64,000 nucleotides of DNA from Pseudomonas moorei (GTDB lineage: Bacteria; Pseudomonadota; Gammaproteobacteria; Pseudomonadales; Pseudomonadaceae), in NCBI RefSeq assembly GCF_008801475.1, contig NZ_VZPP01000012.1, positions 1 to 64,000 of the forward strand, written 5' to 3'. Position 1 is the first letter of the stretch; each line of letters starts with the position of its first letter. The notes below the pieces were generated by a model. That model searched no databases, was not told the origin of the DNA, and saw nothing but the letters and a program-made list of their open reading frames with translations. Made by a program: the position numbers and the translations under genes. Below are positions 46,529 through 55,741 of the stretch, piece by piece.

Positions 46529-47032
46529 ATGAAGTACCCTGTGCGCAAATTGACAGGTACCCTCATGCTCTTCCTCATCGCCTACATCAGCAGCGTCGTG
46601 CTGATCAACTATGCCTTTTCCACCGCGCCGCACCTGGACATCATCTGGTCAGCCTGGGGTGGTCTGGTGTTCATCCTGCGCGACATGGTGCAAACCCGCT
46701 TCGGTCATGGGGCCATCGCAGCCATGCTGGCGGCGCTGGTGCTGTCCTATATCACCTCCGATCCGTCCATTGCCCTGGCCAGCGCCACGGCGTTCGCGGT
46801 CTCCGAATGCATTGACTGGCTGGTGTTCAGCCTCACCAAGCGTCCGCTGCACGATCGTCTGTGGATAAGTTCGGCCCTGAGTATTCCCCTCGATACCTTC
46901 ATTTTCTTCGGCATGATCGACGCACTGACCCCCGGCGTGATCCTCACCGCGCTGGGCTCGAAGTTCGCCGGTGTGACTGCGGTGTGGCTGATCATGGCCT
47001 GGCGCTTGCGCAAACAGGCCGTCGTCAGCTGA
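46529..47032 (+). CDS. VUT family membrane transporter (queuosine precursor transporter type)
   Basis: A 167-residue integral membrane protein with about six helices. The segment SECIDWLVFSLTKRPLHDRLW followed by SSALSIPLDTFIFFGM (about 91-128) is typical of the VUT/YhhQ/QueT group, which imports preQ0/preQ1 or related queuosine precursors. The substrate is inferred. The ATG at 46529 is used; ATG 46565 is an alternative with an AGG upstream. It precedes purT by 99 bases. Confidence 0.8.
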   Translation: MKYPVRKLTGTLMLFLIAYISSVVLINYAFSTAPHLDIIWSAWGGLVFILRDMVQTRFGHGAIAAMLAALVLSYITSDPSIALASATAFAVSECIDWLVFSLTKRPLHDRLWISSALSIPLDTFIFFGMIDALTPGVILTALGSKFAGVTAVWLIMAWRLRKQAVVS

Positions 47033-47131
47033 AGCCAAACCCTGTGGTTCATGTAAAATGCCGCGCTTTCTCCCCATGGATCGTGCGTATTTCGCCGTAT
47101 CCTCGATGATCCGCTCCTTTGAGGACCTGAG

Positions 47132-48313
47132 ATGACCCGTATCGGAACTCCATTGTCGCCGACTGCGACCCGCGTATTGATGTGTGGCTGTGGCGAGTTG
47201 GGCAAGGAAGTGGTGATCGAGCTGCAACGCCTGGGCGTTGAAGTGATTGCCGTGGATCGTTATGCCAATGCACCGGCCATGCAGGTTGCCCACCGCAGCC
47301 ACGTGATCAACATGCTCGATGGCGCCGCCCTGCGTGCGGTGATCGAAGCCGAGAAGCCGCACTTCATCGTGCCGGAAATCGAAGCCATTGCCACCGCGAC
47401 CCTGGTGGAGCTGGAGTCCGAAGGCTTCACCGTGATCCCGACCGCGCGCGCCGCCCAGTTGACCATGAACCGTGAAGGTATCCGTCGCCTGGCCGCCGAA
47501 GAGCTGGACCTGCCGACCTCGCCGTACCACTTCGCCGACACCTTCGAGGACTACAGCAAGGCGGTCGAGGACCTCGGTTTTCCGTGCGTGGTGAAGCCGG
47601 TCATGAGTTCGTCGGGCAAAGGCCAGAGCCTGCTGCGCAGTGTCGATGACGTTAAGAAGGCCTGGGATTACGCCCAGGAAGGCGGCCGCGCCGGTAAAGG
47701 CCGGGTGATCATCGAAGGCTTCATCGATTTCGACTACGAAATCACCCTGCTAACCGTGCGTCATGTCGGCGGCACCACGTTCTGTGCGCCGGTCGGCCAT
47801 CGTCAGGAGAAGGGCGACTACCAGGAATCCTGGCAGCCTCAAGCCATGAGCCCGATTGCCCTGGCAGAATCGGAGCGCGTGGCCAAGGCTGTGACCGAAG
47901 CCCTGGGTGGCCGTGGTCTGTTTGGCGTGGAGCTGTTCATCAAGGGCGATCAGGTGTGGTTCAGCGAAGTGTCGCCGCGCCCGCACGACACCGGTCTGGT
48001 CACGCTGATTTCCCAGGACCTGTCGCAATTCGCCCTGCACGCCCGGGCGATCCTGGGCCTGCCGATTCCATTGATCCGTCAGTTCGGGCCTTCGGCTTCG
48101 GCGGTGATTCTGGTGGAAGGGCAGTCGACCCAGACCTCTTTCGCCAACCTGGGCGCCGCATTGAGCGAGCCGGATACTGCGTTGCGTCTGTTCGGCAAGC
48201 CTGAAGTCAACGGCCAGCGCCGCATGGGTGTGGCATTGGCTCGCGATGAATCGATCGAAGCCGCTCGCGCCAAGGCGACCCGTGCGTCGCAGGCGGTGGT
48301 CGTCGAGCTGTAA
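47132..48313 (+). CDS. purT: Formate-dependent GAR transformylase PurT
   Basis: Makes FGAR from GAR, formate and ATP, the folate-independent third step of purine synthesis. It has 393 residues, with an N-terminal MCGCGELGKEV nucleotide fold (about 15-25) and an ATP-grasp domain (about 110-310, VKPVMSSSGKGQS at about 152-164). A likely -10 TAAAAT lies in the upstream gap near 47061. GAAGGAC-type Shine-Dalgarno sequence (GAGGACCTGAG) is seen. Functional neighbours purL, guaB and guaA are within 12 kb. Confidence 0.96.
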   Translation: MTRIGTPLSPTATRVLMCGCGELGKEVVIELQRLGVEVIAVDRYANAPAMQVAHRSHVINMLDGAALRAVIEAEKPHFIVPEIEAIATATLVELESEGFTVIPTARAAQLTMNREGIRRLAAEELDLPTSPYHFADTFEDYSKAVEDLGFPCVVKPVMSSSGKGQSLLRSVDDVKKAWDYAQEGGRAGKGRVIIEGFIDFDYEITLLTVRHVGGTTFCAPVGHRQEKGDYQESWQPQAMSPIALAESERVAKAVTEALGGRGLFGVELFIKGDQVWFSEVSPRPHDTGLVTLISQDLSQFALHARAILGLPIPLIRQFGPSASAVILVEGQSTQTSFANLGAALSEPDTALRLFGKPEVNGQRRMGVALARDESIEAARAKATRASQAVVVEL

Positions 48314-48358
48314 AAACCTCGCTGGCGGGCCTATACCTTCTATGGGCTCGCCACAATA

Positions 48359-48462
48359 CCTGTAGGAGCGAGCCCGCTCGCGATGGACTCAAGAACGCCG
48401 CAGGGAACCAGACTCCGCGCGTTATCGTTAACGTCCATCGCGAGCAGGCTCGCTCCTACAGG
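48359..48462. repeat. REPIN (class A) after purT
   Basis: CCTGTAGGAGCGAGCCCGCTCG (from 48359) and its complementary arm ending CTCGCTCCTACAGG (48462). Confidence 0.9.
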
Positions 48463-48492
48463 TCATTTATCAATGCTCCAGGCCTGTACCCC

Positions 48493-49041
48493 ATGAATTC
48501 CCAAAGCATCATCGTCCCGAAAATTTCCACCTTGCCGGTACACGAACCCCGGGCCCGGGCGATCGTGCGTTGGCTGGTGCGCAAGAACATCGTCAAGGAA
48601 GAACTGACCACCTGCGGTCGCACCGGCAATCGCATGGCCCACGCCATCGCCGAGGGCGCCCGTGATGTGGTCCTGCACCCCGAAGCCCTGCCGTTTGGCG
48701 AACAGATCAACGGTCTGGAGATCGTCACCAAGCGCTGCATCTATACACCGGCCAAGGGATTTCTTGGCGAGGCCGGTTGTGCCGAGTGTCGCAGGGAAAT
48801 TGGTGAAGCCTTGTTCGAGAGCCTGGAGGACTGGATGCCGGGGCGTACCGACAACTTCACATGTCCGGAATGCGGACATGAAGACGACATCAACGGCTTT
48901 CTGTTCCTGCAGGAATGCGGCTTTTCCAACCTGGGCTTCATCTTCAACAACTGGGCCGAGGCCGGATTCAAGCAGAGCTTTCTGGACGAGTTTGCCGATT
49001 GGCTCGATCAGCCGGTCAGTTGGGTCAAAGTCGAACTCTGA
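48493..49041 (+). CDS. Conserved Pseudomonas protein with paired CxxC motifs
   Basis: A 182-residue soluble protein with two CxxC pairs, GCAEC (about 95-99) and TCPEC (about 123-127), that could form a zinc ribbon or treble-clef site. No Walker motif or transmembrane helix is visible. Homologues in databases are, as I recall, sometimes labelled sugar ABC transporter ATPase, which this sequence does not support. The function is unknown. It stands alone between two REPINs. Confidence 0.8.
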   Translation: MNSQSIIVPKISTLPVHEPRARAIVRWLVRKNIVKEELTTCGRTGNRMAHAIAEGARDVVLHPEALPFGEQINGLEIVTKRCIYTPAKGFLGEAGCAECRREIGEALFESLEDWMPGRTDNFTCPECGHEDDINGFLFLQECGFSNLGFIFNNWAEAGFKQSFLDEFADWLDQPVSWVKVEL

Positions 49042-49047
49042 ATAACG

Positions 49048-49150
49048 GTAGGAGCGAGCTTGCTCGCGAAAAACCTGAAGGCGACGTTGGTTTGCAGAAA
49101 GAAGCATGCGTCATCGTTCACGACCATCGCGAGCAGGCTCGCTCCCACAA
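49048..49150. repeat. REPIN (class A) before guaB
   Basis: GTAGGAGCGAGCTTGCTCGC (49048-49067) and the complementary arm ending CTCGCTCCCAC (about 49147). Confidence 0.9.
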
Positions 49151-49218
49151 AAAAACAGCAATCCGTACCGCTGTGATCCCCGTATATCAGTAATGCCAAT
49201 AATAGACAGAGTTTTACA

Positions 49219-49247
49219 TTGAACCCGAGGGGGTGTCTGACTATAAT
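49219..49247 (+). promoter_or_regulatory. Strong sigma-70 promoter of guaB
   Basis: -35 TTGAAC (49219-49224), exactly 17 bases, -10 TATAAT (49242-49247). It lies 37 bases before the guaB ATG. Confidence 0.85.
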
Positions 49248-49283
49248 GGCGCGCTTCCATTTTCCCGCTCGGGAGCCCCCGCG

Positions 49284-50753
49284 ATGCTGCGTATCAGCCA
49301 AGAAGCTCTGACATTCGACGACATTCTCCTAGTGCCTGGTTATTCCGAGGTGCTTCCTAACGAAGTCAGTCTCAAGACCCGCCTTACCCGTGGCATCGAG
49401 CTGAATATCCCACTGGTTTCCGCTGCCATGGACACCGTCACTGAAGCCCGTCTGGCAATTGCCATGGCTCAGGAAGGTGGTATCGGCATCATCCACAAGA
49501 ACATGACCATCGAGCAGCAAGCTGCCGAAGTGCGCAAGGTCAAGCGTTACGAAGCCGGTGTGGTCAAGGACCCGATCACCATCGACGCCGACGCTACCGT
49601 GCGCGAGCTGTTCGAATTGACCCGCATGAACAACATCTCCGGCGTTCCGGTGCTGCACAATGGCGACCTGGTCGGCATTGTCACCTCCCGTGACGTACGT
49701 TTCGAGAACCGTCTGGAAGCCACCGTCCGTGATGTGATGACGCCTAAAGAGCGTCTGGTCACGGTCAAGGAAGGCGCCGACAAGAACGACGTCCGCGAGC
49801 TGCTGCACAAGCACCGCATCGAACGCGTTCTGATCGTCGACGACAAATTCGCCCTCAAGGGCATGATGACCGTCAACGACATCGAAAAAGCCAAGGCTTA
49901 CCCACTGGCCAGCAAGGACGATCAAGGTCGTCTGCGCGTTGGCGCCGCCGTCGGCACCGGTAAAGACACCGGTGATCGCGTCGCGGCCCTGGTCAGCGCC
50001 GGTGTTGACGTGGTGGTGGTCGACACTGCCCACGGTCACTCCAAAGGCGTGATCGACCGCGTTCGCTGGGTCAAGCAGAACTTCCCTGAAGTGCAGGTCA
50101 TCGGCGGCAACATCGCCACCGGCGCTGCTGCCAAGGCCCTGGCCGAGGCCGGCGCTGACGCGGTCAAGGTCGGTATCGGTCCTGGCTCGATCTGCACCAC
50201 CCGTATCGTCGCCGGTGTCGGCGTCCCGCAAATCAGTGCCATCGCCAACGTTGCCGCTGCCCTTGAGGGCACTGGCGTTCCGTTGATCGCCGACGGCGGC
50301 ATCCGTTTCTCCGGTGACCTGTCCAAGGCCATCGTGGCCGGTGCCTCCTGCGTGATGATGGGTTCGATGTTCGCCGGTACTGAAGAAGCGCCGGGCGAGA
50401 TCGAACTGTTCCAGGGTCGTTCGTACAAGGCTTATCGCGGCATGGGTTCGCTGGGCGCCATGTCCCAGGCTCAAGGCTCCTCCGACCGTTACTTCCAGGA
50501 CTCCTCGGCAGGCGCCGAGAAGCTGGTTCCGGAAGGCATCGAAGGGCGTGTTCCGTACAAGGGCACCCTGAGCGCCATCATCCATCAACTGATGGGCGGC
50601 CTGCGTTCTTCCATGGGCTACACCGGTAGCGCCAATATCGAAGAAATGCGCACCCGGCCTGAGTTCGTGCGGATCACCGGCGCTGGCATGGCCGAGTCCC
50701 ACGTTCACGACGTGCAGATCACCAAAGAAGCGCCAAACTACCGCGTAGGTTGA
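49284..50753 (+). CDS. guaB: IMP dehydrogenase
   Basis: Oxidises IMP to XMP, the committed step to GMP. The ATG at 49284 (GGGAG upstream) gives 489 residues starting MLRISQEALTFDDILLVPG. Two CBS domains interrupt the barrel (about 93-205), and the catalytic cysteine loop is GPGSICTTRIV (about 300-310). The frame is open 51 bases upstream, but that lies over the promoter. guaA follows after a hairpin. Confidence 0.97.
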   Translation: MLRISQEALTFDDILLVPGYSEVLPNEVSLKTRLTRGIELNIPLVSAAMDTVTEARLAIAMAQEGGIGIIHKNMTIEQQAAEVRKVKRYEAGVVKDPITIDADATVRELFELTRMNNISGVPVLHNGDLVGIVTSRDVRFENRLEATVRDVMTPKERLVTVKEGADKNDVRELLHKHRIERVLIVDDKFALKGMMTVNDIEKAKAYPLASKDDQGRLRVGAAVGTGKDTGDRVAALVSAGVDVVVVDTAHGHSKGVIDRVRWVKQNFPEVQVIGGNIATGAAAKALAEAGADAVKVGIGPGSICTTRIVAGVGVPQISAIANVAAALEGTGVPLIADGGIRFSGDLSKAIVAGASCVMMGSMFAGTEEAPGEIELFQGRSYKAYRGMGSLGAMSQAQGSSDRYFQDSSAGAEKLVPEGIEGRVPYKGTLSAIIHQLMGGLRSSMGYTGSANIEEMRTRPEFVRITGAGMAESHVHDVQITKEAPNYRVG

Positions 50754-50777
50754 GCCTTCTAGCAAAAAGTTAACGAC

Positions 50778-50809
50778 CGGGGCTGTTTTATTCAGCCCCG
50801 AGTTGTTTC
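50778..50809 (+). terminator. Hairpin between guaB and guaA
   Basis: CGGGGCTG (50778-50785) and CAGCCCCG (50793-50800) pair around 7 bases; the following AGTTGTTTC is only moderately T-rich, so partial termination is likely. The 10-mer TGTTTCTGAA is repeated at 50804 and 50820. Confidence 0.6.
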
Positions 50810-50851
50810 TGAATCACGACTGTTTCTGAATGACTTAGACGAGACTGAATC

Positions 50852-52429
50852 ATGGCCCTCGATATTCACGCTCACCGCATCCTGATCCTCGACTTCGGTT
50901 CCCAGTACACCCAGCTGATCGCCCGTCGCGTTCGCGAAATCGGTGTGTACTGCGAACTGCATCCGTTCGACATGGACGAGGAAGCGATTCGCGAATTCGC
51001 TCCGAAAGGCGTCATCCTCGCCGGTGGCCCCGAGTCCGTGCACGAAGCCAACAGCCCTCGCTGCCCGCAAGCTGTGTTTGATCTGGGCGTGCCGGTTTTC
51101 GGCATCTGCTACGGCATGCAGACCATGGCCGAGCAACTGGGCGGCAAGGTAGAAGGTTCCGAGCTGCGTGAGTTCGGTTATGCCCGCGTAGACGTGGTCG
51201 GCAAGAGCCGCCTGCTCGACGGCATCGAAGACCACATCGACGCCGACGGCCTGTTCGGCCTCGACGTGTGGATGAGCCACGGTGACAAGGTCACCAGGAT
51301 GCCGGAAGACTTCCACATCCTGGCCAGCACCCCGAGCTGCCCGATTGCCGGCATGTTCAACGACGAGCGTGCCTACTACGGCGTGCAGTTCCACCCGGAA
51401 GTGACCCACACCAAGCAGGGCGGTCGCATCCTGTCGCGCTTCATCCTCGACATCTGCGGCTGCGAAGCCCTGTGGACCCCGTCGAAAATCGCTGAAGACG
51501 CCATCGCCCAGGTGCGTGCCCAGGTCGGCACCGACAACGTGCTGCTCGGCCTGTCCGGCGGTGTGGATTCGTCGGTGGTTGCCGCGCTGCTGCACAAGGC
51601 CATTGGCGACCAGCTGACCTGCGTGTTCGTCGACAATGGTCTGCTGCGTCTGCACGAAGGCGAGCAAGTGATGGCCATGTTCGCCGAGAACATGGGCGTC
51701 AAGGTGATCCGCGCCAACGCCGAGGAGCAGTTCCTCAACAACCTGGCCGGCGAGTCCGACCCGGAGAAGAAGCGCAAGATCATCGGCCGCACCTTCATCG
51801 ACGTGTTCGATGCCGAATCCTGCAAGCTGGACAACATCAAGTACCTGGCCCAGGGCACCATCTACCCGGACGTGATCGAATCGGCTGGCGCCAAGAGCGG
51901 CAAGGCTCACGTGATCAAGTCGCACCACAACGTGGGTGGCCTGCCGGAAGAAATGAACCTCAAGCTGGTTGAACCCCTGCGCGAGCTGTTCAAGGACGAA
52001 GTCCGTCGTCTGGGCCTGGAGCTGGGCCTGCCGTACGACATGGTCTACCGTCACCCGTTCCCGGGCCCGGGCCTGGGCGTGCGGATCCTCGGTGAAGTGA
52101 AGAAGGAATACGCCGACCTGCTGCGTCGCGCCGACCACATCTTCATCGAAGAACTGCGCAAGGCCGACTGGTACCACAAGGTCAGCCAGGCATTCGTGGT
52201 GTTCCAGCCTGTGAAATCGGTTGGCGTGGTGGGTGATGGCCGTCGTTACGCCTGGGTCGTGGCCCTGCGTGCCGTGGAAACCATCGACTTCATGACCGCG
52301 CGTTGGGCACACCTGCCTTACGAACTGCTGGAAACCGTCAGCGGCCGCATCATCAATGAGATCGAAGGCATCTCCCGCGTCACCTACGACGTGTCGAGCA
52401 AGCCGCCAGCGACCATTGAGTGGGAATGA
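50852..52429 (+). CDS. guaA: GMP synthase (glutamine-hydrolysing)
   Basis: Aminates XMP to GMP. It has 525 residues: a class I glutamine amidotransferase domain (about 9-205) with nucleophile Cys86 (FGICYGMQ) and GVQFHPEVTH, then an ATP pyrophosphatase domain with LSGGVDSSV (about 233-241) and a C-terminal dimerisation domain (YDVSSKPPATIEWE). It forms the guaB-guaA pair; a bidirectional terminator separates it from the convergent toxin-like gene. Confidence 0.97.
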   Translation: MALDIHAHRILILDFGSQYTQLIARRVREIGVYCELHPFDMDEEAIREFAPKGVILAGGPESVHEANSPRCPQAVFDLGVPVFGICYGMQTMAEQLGGKVEGSELREFGYARVDVVGKSRLLDGIEDHIDADGLFGLDVWMSHGDKVTRMPEDFHILASTPSCPIAGMFNDERAYYGVQFHPEVTHTKQGGRILSRFILDICGCEALWTPSKIAEDAIAQVRAQVGTDNVLLGLSGGVDSSVVAALLHKAIGDQLTCVFVDNGLLRLHEGEQVMAMFAENMGVKVIRANAEEQFLNNLAGESDPEKKRKIIGRTFIDVFDAESCKLDNIKYLAQGTIYPDVIESAGAKSGKAHVIKSHHNVGGLPEEMNLKLVEPLRELFKDEVRRLGLELGLPYDMVYRHPFPGPGLGVRILGEVKKEYADLLRRADHIFIEELRKADWYHKVSQAFVVFQPVKSVGVVGDGRRYAWVVALRAVETIDFMTARWAHLPYELLETVSGRIINEIEGISRVTYDVSSKPPATIEWE

Positions 52430-52477
52430 TCGAGATTGAGCCGGTAAACCCAGGCTCAAAACGAGAGTGACAAAAGG

Positions 52478-52510
52478 GAAGCCCCCGATCGCGAGATCGA
52501 GGGCTTCTTG
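52478..52510. terminator. Terminator between guaA and the toxin-like gene
   Basis: GAAGCCC and CCGATC on the left pair with GATCG and GGGCTTC on the right (52478-52507), giving a long stem with a GCGA loop and flanking T/A bases; it could serve both convergent genes. Confidence 0.75.
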
Positions 52511-52550
52511 CATTTCAGTGGCAGAGTCCTCCAGCGAAGCAGCCGAGGAG

Positions 52551-55500
52551 TTACAACGGCAACCGGCCTTCAAGGTGCATGCCCATGCGGCTGAGGCCCC
52601 AGGACAGTTCTGTGATGTTGGCGTAGGGCACCTGATGCACTTCGGTCCATGCGGGGCGATTGATCAGGTAGTTGCCATCAACCGTGCGCTCGACCAGCGT
52701 TCGGACCACCTGGCGGTCTCTGCTGCGATGAATCAGTGTCCAGTTACCGTTCGACTTCTCAAACGTGAACATGCCTTGCCTGAATAGCATCCGACTCAGT
52801 TCCTCTGACGTCCTTTCGAGCAACGGCAGTGGCATCTGCAGGCTCAAGTCGGCGTGCAGGGTGTCAAAGTTTCCCTCGGTGGATTCGGGTTGAGTGGCAA
52901 AGCCACGACCCACCTCGATGCCTCGATCCTGTTCAATCAGCAGGCTTTCTTCCGGCAACACCTCTTCGATGCGCAATCCGATACCGCCCTGCATTTCGCT
53001 GATGCCAGGCATACCGCGAAAGGTATTGATGTTTTCCTGATCCGTCAGCACCACCCATTTGCTCGCTCCATTGAGCGCTTTGTCGGTCTGCATCACGGTG
53101 TGGGTGAGGTAGGTCTTGATGGCTTGCTCATGCATGTCGGGAAGCGGTGCGCCGGGGTAGCGGTAACTGGCCAGACAGTCGGTTGCCTGAATTCGAATAC
53201 CGTTTTGTTGAGCCGCCTTGACCACTTCGAGTGGGGTGAAGCGTCCGGAGGGATCGCTTTGCAGCTTTTGCAAATACGCTTCCAGATCGCTTGGCATTGA
53301 CCCGGTCTTGAAGAATTGATCGAGTTCCGCTTGGTTGAAATCGTTGAGCAGGCGATGGAAATAGATCGTCTTGACGTCCTGTCGGGCCAGGACCGGCATG
53401 TTCTCAATCAGAAACCGCATGCTGGCGATGCGGTCCTGGCTTTCGCCGATGACCAGGCCGGGGGCCGCTTCAAATACCTTCGTGATCAATTGTTCGGCAG
53501 TGGTGGCTGGCGTCACGGCAGGCAGCTCAGGGCGCGGCGGTAGCGAAGCGGCGAAACCGTCGTGAGCGAAGAACAGACGCGCGTCCTGTGAAAGCTTGGC
53601 GCGAGGGGCTGCGATGTACTCCTCGTAGGTGCTCAGTCCGCGAAAACTTCCATCTGGCTGACGGACGACTTTGATATGGGTTTCAGGTTCACCCAGCGCC
53701 AGTTGCCTGAAACGGTACCGGTTAACGTTATCGTATTGCGTGGAGGGGCTGCGCAGGATGGGCTGTGCCGGCTCTTGGACAGAAGCAGGCCCCGGCGCAG
53801 GCGCAGGCGATTGCGACGATCCCGGATGCCGGTTGCCGCCGCCCTTGAGTCCGGATCGAGGTGCCAGCTCCCACTCGCCCTGGGCATTGAGACGCACAGG
53901 CAGCGATCCTGAAAACGCGTGCGGGTTTTCCGGATCAATGATGGCCCAGGTCCCGCTGCCGTTGGGGTCGGCTTCATAGCGCACGTAGTAGGCGGTGTCA
54001 TCCAGCATGATGGCGGTGGAAGGGTTGGAATCGAGTTGATAAATGCCCTGGTATTGCCCGGACTCACTCATCGGTGTTCGACCTTCGAGCAGTTCATTGG
54101 CTTGCCAGTGCTTGGGAATTTCCATGGGCTGCGACGTTTCAGACAAGGAAGAGTCCAGTTCAACGGGCGGTTCGGTGGGCAAGCCCACGGGCTTCAAGTC
54201 CTCGGTAACCAGTGCCTCTTTGAGCTCATCGAGGTTGCCCGGAGCGATTTCCTCCAGTGATCCCGGCCCTTTGAGGAGCAGGAGGTTGAACAGCAAATCG
54301 ATGCTGCCCAGCACGGCGCCAAGAATGCCGGCCTTGCGCTCCACGGCGGTTTTTCCGTTAACCGCCTGGTCGATGTTCAACCCCATGCTGGCGATACTGG
54401 CGCCGACCAGCGGCAGGGCAACCGGCCAACCGACCACCGCCATGGGGCCGAATACTTTCAAGCCGGCGCTGAGGTAACCGATCCACAGTTTCTTGCGCAG
54501 ATCGCCATTGGATGTCAGGGAGAGTTCGGCTTCGGCGAACATGGCGTTCTTGCTCGAATGGCACAGCCAACTGAAGGCATCGCCGCTGATGATCCGGTTT
54601 TGTTTGTTGATCAGATGATGGTCGTATTGGCCCCAGGTGCTGACCAGCCTGTTCATGATATCGGTGATGTGCTCGGCGATGGTCTGGCGATCGGCCAGGG
54701 GAAAGTGGGTCATGAACGTCTGGCGCGCGGCTTCCTCGTTCATTTCCTGCAGTATCCAGTAATGCATGTCCGTCGCGGTTTCCAGCATCTTGAAGGCGAC
54801 GGCTTCACCGGGCAGGTAGACAATCTGGCGGCCGCTGGGCGCGACAAAACGAAGGATGTTGGTGGCGACGTGACCGTCGACGTCCAGGGTCCTGACATTG
54901 TCGGCACAAGGATGCCGTGCCTGCAGCAGCGTCAGATCCACCGGCCAGGTGATCGGCCCCATTACGGCATGGGTGACGAATTGAAAGTCTTCGTCGCTCA
55001 GCTGGCGCGCGTCCCTGGACTTCACGGCCTGGATCAGGAAATTGCATTTGGCCAGGGTGCGGAAGTCTTCGGCGCAAGTGTTCCAGAAGGTGATCAGGCG
55101 CTGGCGGTACATCGAACTGAAATCGAGGCTCCAGAATGCCTTGAGCACCTCGTTGCCATGCAGGCGCACTTCGTTGGTTTCATTGTAGGTCCCGGCGTTA
55201 GCGCCGGCGGTATAGAAGCCCGCATAGACGTCCAGCAGGTCGGCGTTGTCCTGGTCGCTGGTGCGAAAGCGGTGGATGACCAACTGCGTCAGGGTCATGG
55301 AGGACGTCGGCGTGGCGTGGACGTGCTCCCAGCCGGTAAAGGCCTTCGAACTGCTTTGGGAGGCGTCGAAACGGTGGAAGTAGACCTGATCCGGATCGAG
55401 ACCGGTGATGCCGGACTTTTTCAGCAGGTCACTGGCCACCTCGTGGGCCGTGTCCTGCAGGCCGGGGCAGGTCCGGATTATCCGGGTAGCAATGGCCTTG

Positions 55501-55553
55501 AGCGCCGCTTTATCGGCGGCATTGGGCAGCGGGCGTGTTTCGTTGAGGTTCAT
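52551..55553 (-). CDS. Large toxin-like protein: dermonecrotic-toxin N-terminal type domain plus degenerate TIKI/PMT-C2-like domain
   Basis: A 1000-residue protein (ATG 55553, AAGGAAAGAGAG upstream). Residues about 25-350 resemble the DUF6543/dermonecrotic-toxin N-terminal region found in large Pseudomonas proteins. Residues 357-430 hold two or three hydrophobic segments, possibly for membrane insertion. A variable Pro/Ala-rich part follows (about 455-600). Residues about 685-880 resemble the TIKI/TraB/ChaN-like domain of Pasteurella toxin C2 and similar effectors. The usual catalytic residues appear replaced: GESH is GESQ (703-706), the Glu of YLEHL is His733, and GNSH is DQEN (838-841). No signal peptide, immunity gene or secretion gene is adjacent. 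It is likely an accessory insertion between guaA and the oxidase gene. Domain calls are from memory, without a search. Confidence 0.75.
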   Translation of the reverse strand: MNLNETRPLPNAADKAALKAIATRIIRTCPGLQDTAHEVASDLLKKSGITGLDPDQVYFHRFDASQSSSKAFTGWEHVHATPTSSMTLTQLVIHRFRTSDQDNADLLDVYAGFYTAGANAGTYNETNEVRLHGNEVLKAFWSLDFSSMYRQRLITFWNTCAEDFRTLAKCNFLIQAVKSRDARQLSDEDFQFVTHAVMGPITWPVDLTLLQARHPCADNVRTLDVDGHVATNILRFVAPSGRQIVYLPGEAVAFKMLETATDMHYWILQEMNEEAARQTFMTHFPLADRQTIAEHITDIMNRLVSTWGQYDHHLINKQNRIISGDAFSWLCHSSKNAMFAEAELSLTSNGDLRKKLWIGYLSAGLKVFGPMAVVGWPVALPLVGASIASMGLNIDQAVNGKTAVERKAGILGAVLGSIDLLFNLLLLKGPGSLEEIAPGNLDELKEALVTEDLKPVGLPTEPPVELDSSLSETSQPMEIPKHWQANELLEGRTPMSESGQYQGIYQLDSNPSTAIMLDDTAYYVRYEADPNGSGTWAIIDPENPHAFSGSLPVRLNAQGEWELAPRSGLKGGGNRHPGSSQSPAPAPGPASVQEPAQPILRSPSTQYDNVNRYRFRQLALGEPETHIKVVRQPDGSFRGLSTYEEYIAAPRAKLSQDARLFFAHDGFAASLPPRPELPAVTPATTAEQLITKVFEAAPGLVIGESQDRIASMRFLIENMPVLARQDVKTIYFHRLLNDFNQAELDQFFKTGSMPSDLEAYLQKLQSDPSGRFTPLEVVKAAQQNGIRIQATDCLASYRYPGAPLPDMHEQAIKTYLTHTVMQTDKALNGASKWVVLTDQENINTFRGMPGISEMQGGIGLRIEEVLPEESLLIEQDRGIEVGRGFATQPESTEGNFDTLHADLSLQMPLPLLERTSEELSRMLFRQGMFTFEKSNGNWTLIHRSRDRQVVRTLVERTVDGNYLINRPAWTEVHQVPYANITELSWGLSRMGMHLEGRLPL

Positions 55554-55741
55554 GCACTCTCTTTCCTTGAGAAGAAGGGAGCGCAGGATGCCCCGTTCAC
55601 CCAAGGCATGTGCACTACATAGTTATGCCCTCGGAGGATGTGCGGCCACACGTCACCCTTACTGTTTCGCAATTGCAGGTGTATCGTATTCGCCTTTTGC
55701 GGGCCCAGGGCCCGAAGCTGATACGTGAGGTAGTTGAGTAC

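Noticed and set aside
48493..49041. Sugar ABC transporter ATPase label
   Set aside because: There is no Walker A, Walker B or ABC signature; the only visible motifs are CxxC pairs.
55610..55741. Longer start of the multicopper oxidase gene
   Set aside because: The extra 44 residues would bury the twin-arginine signal peptide that follows ATG 55742.
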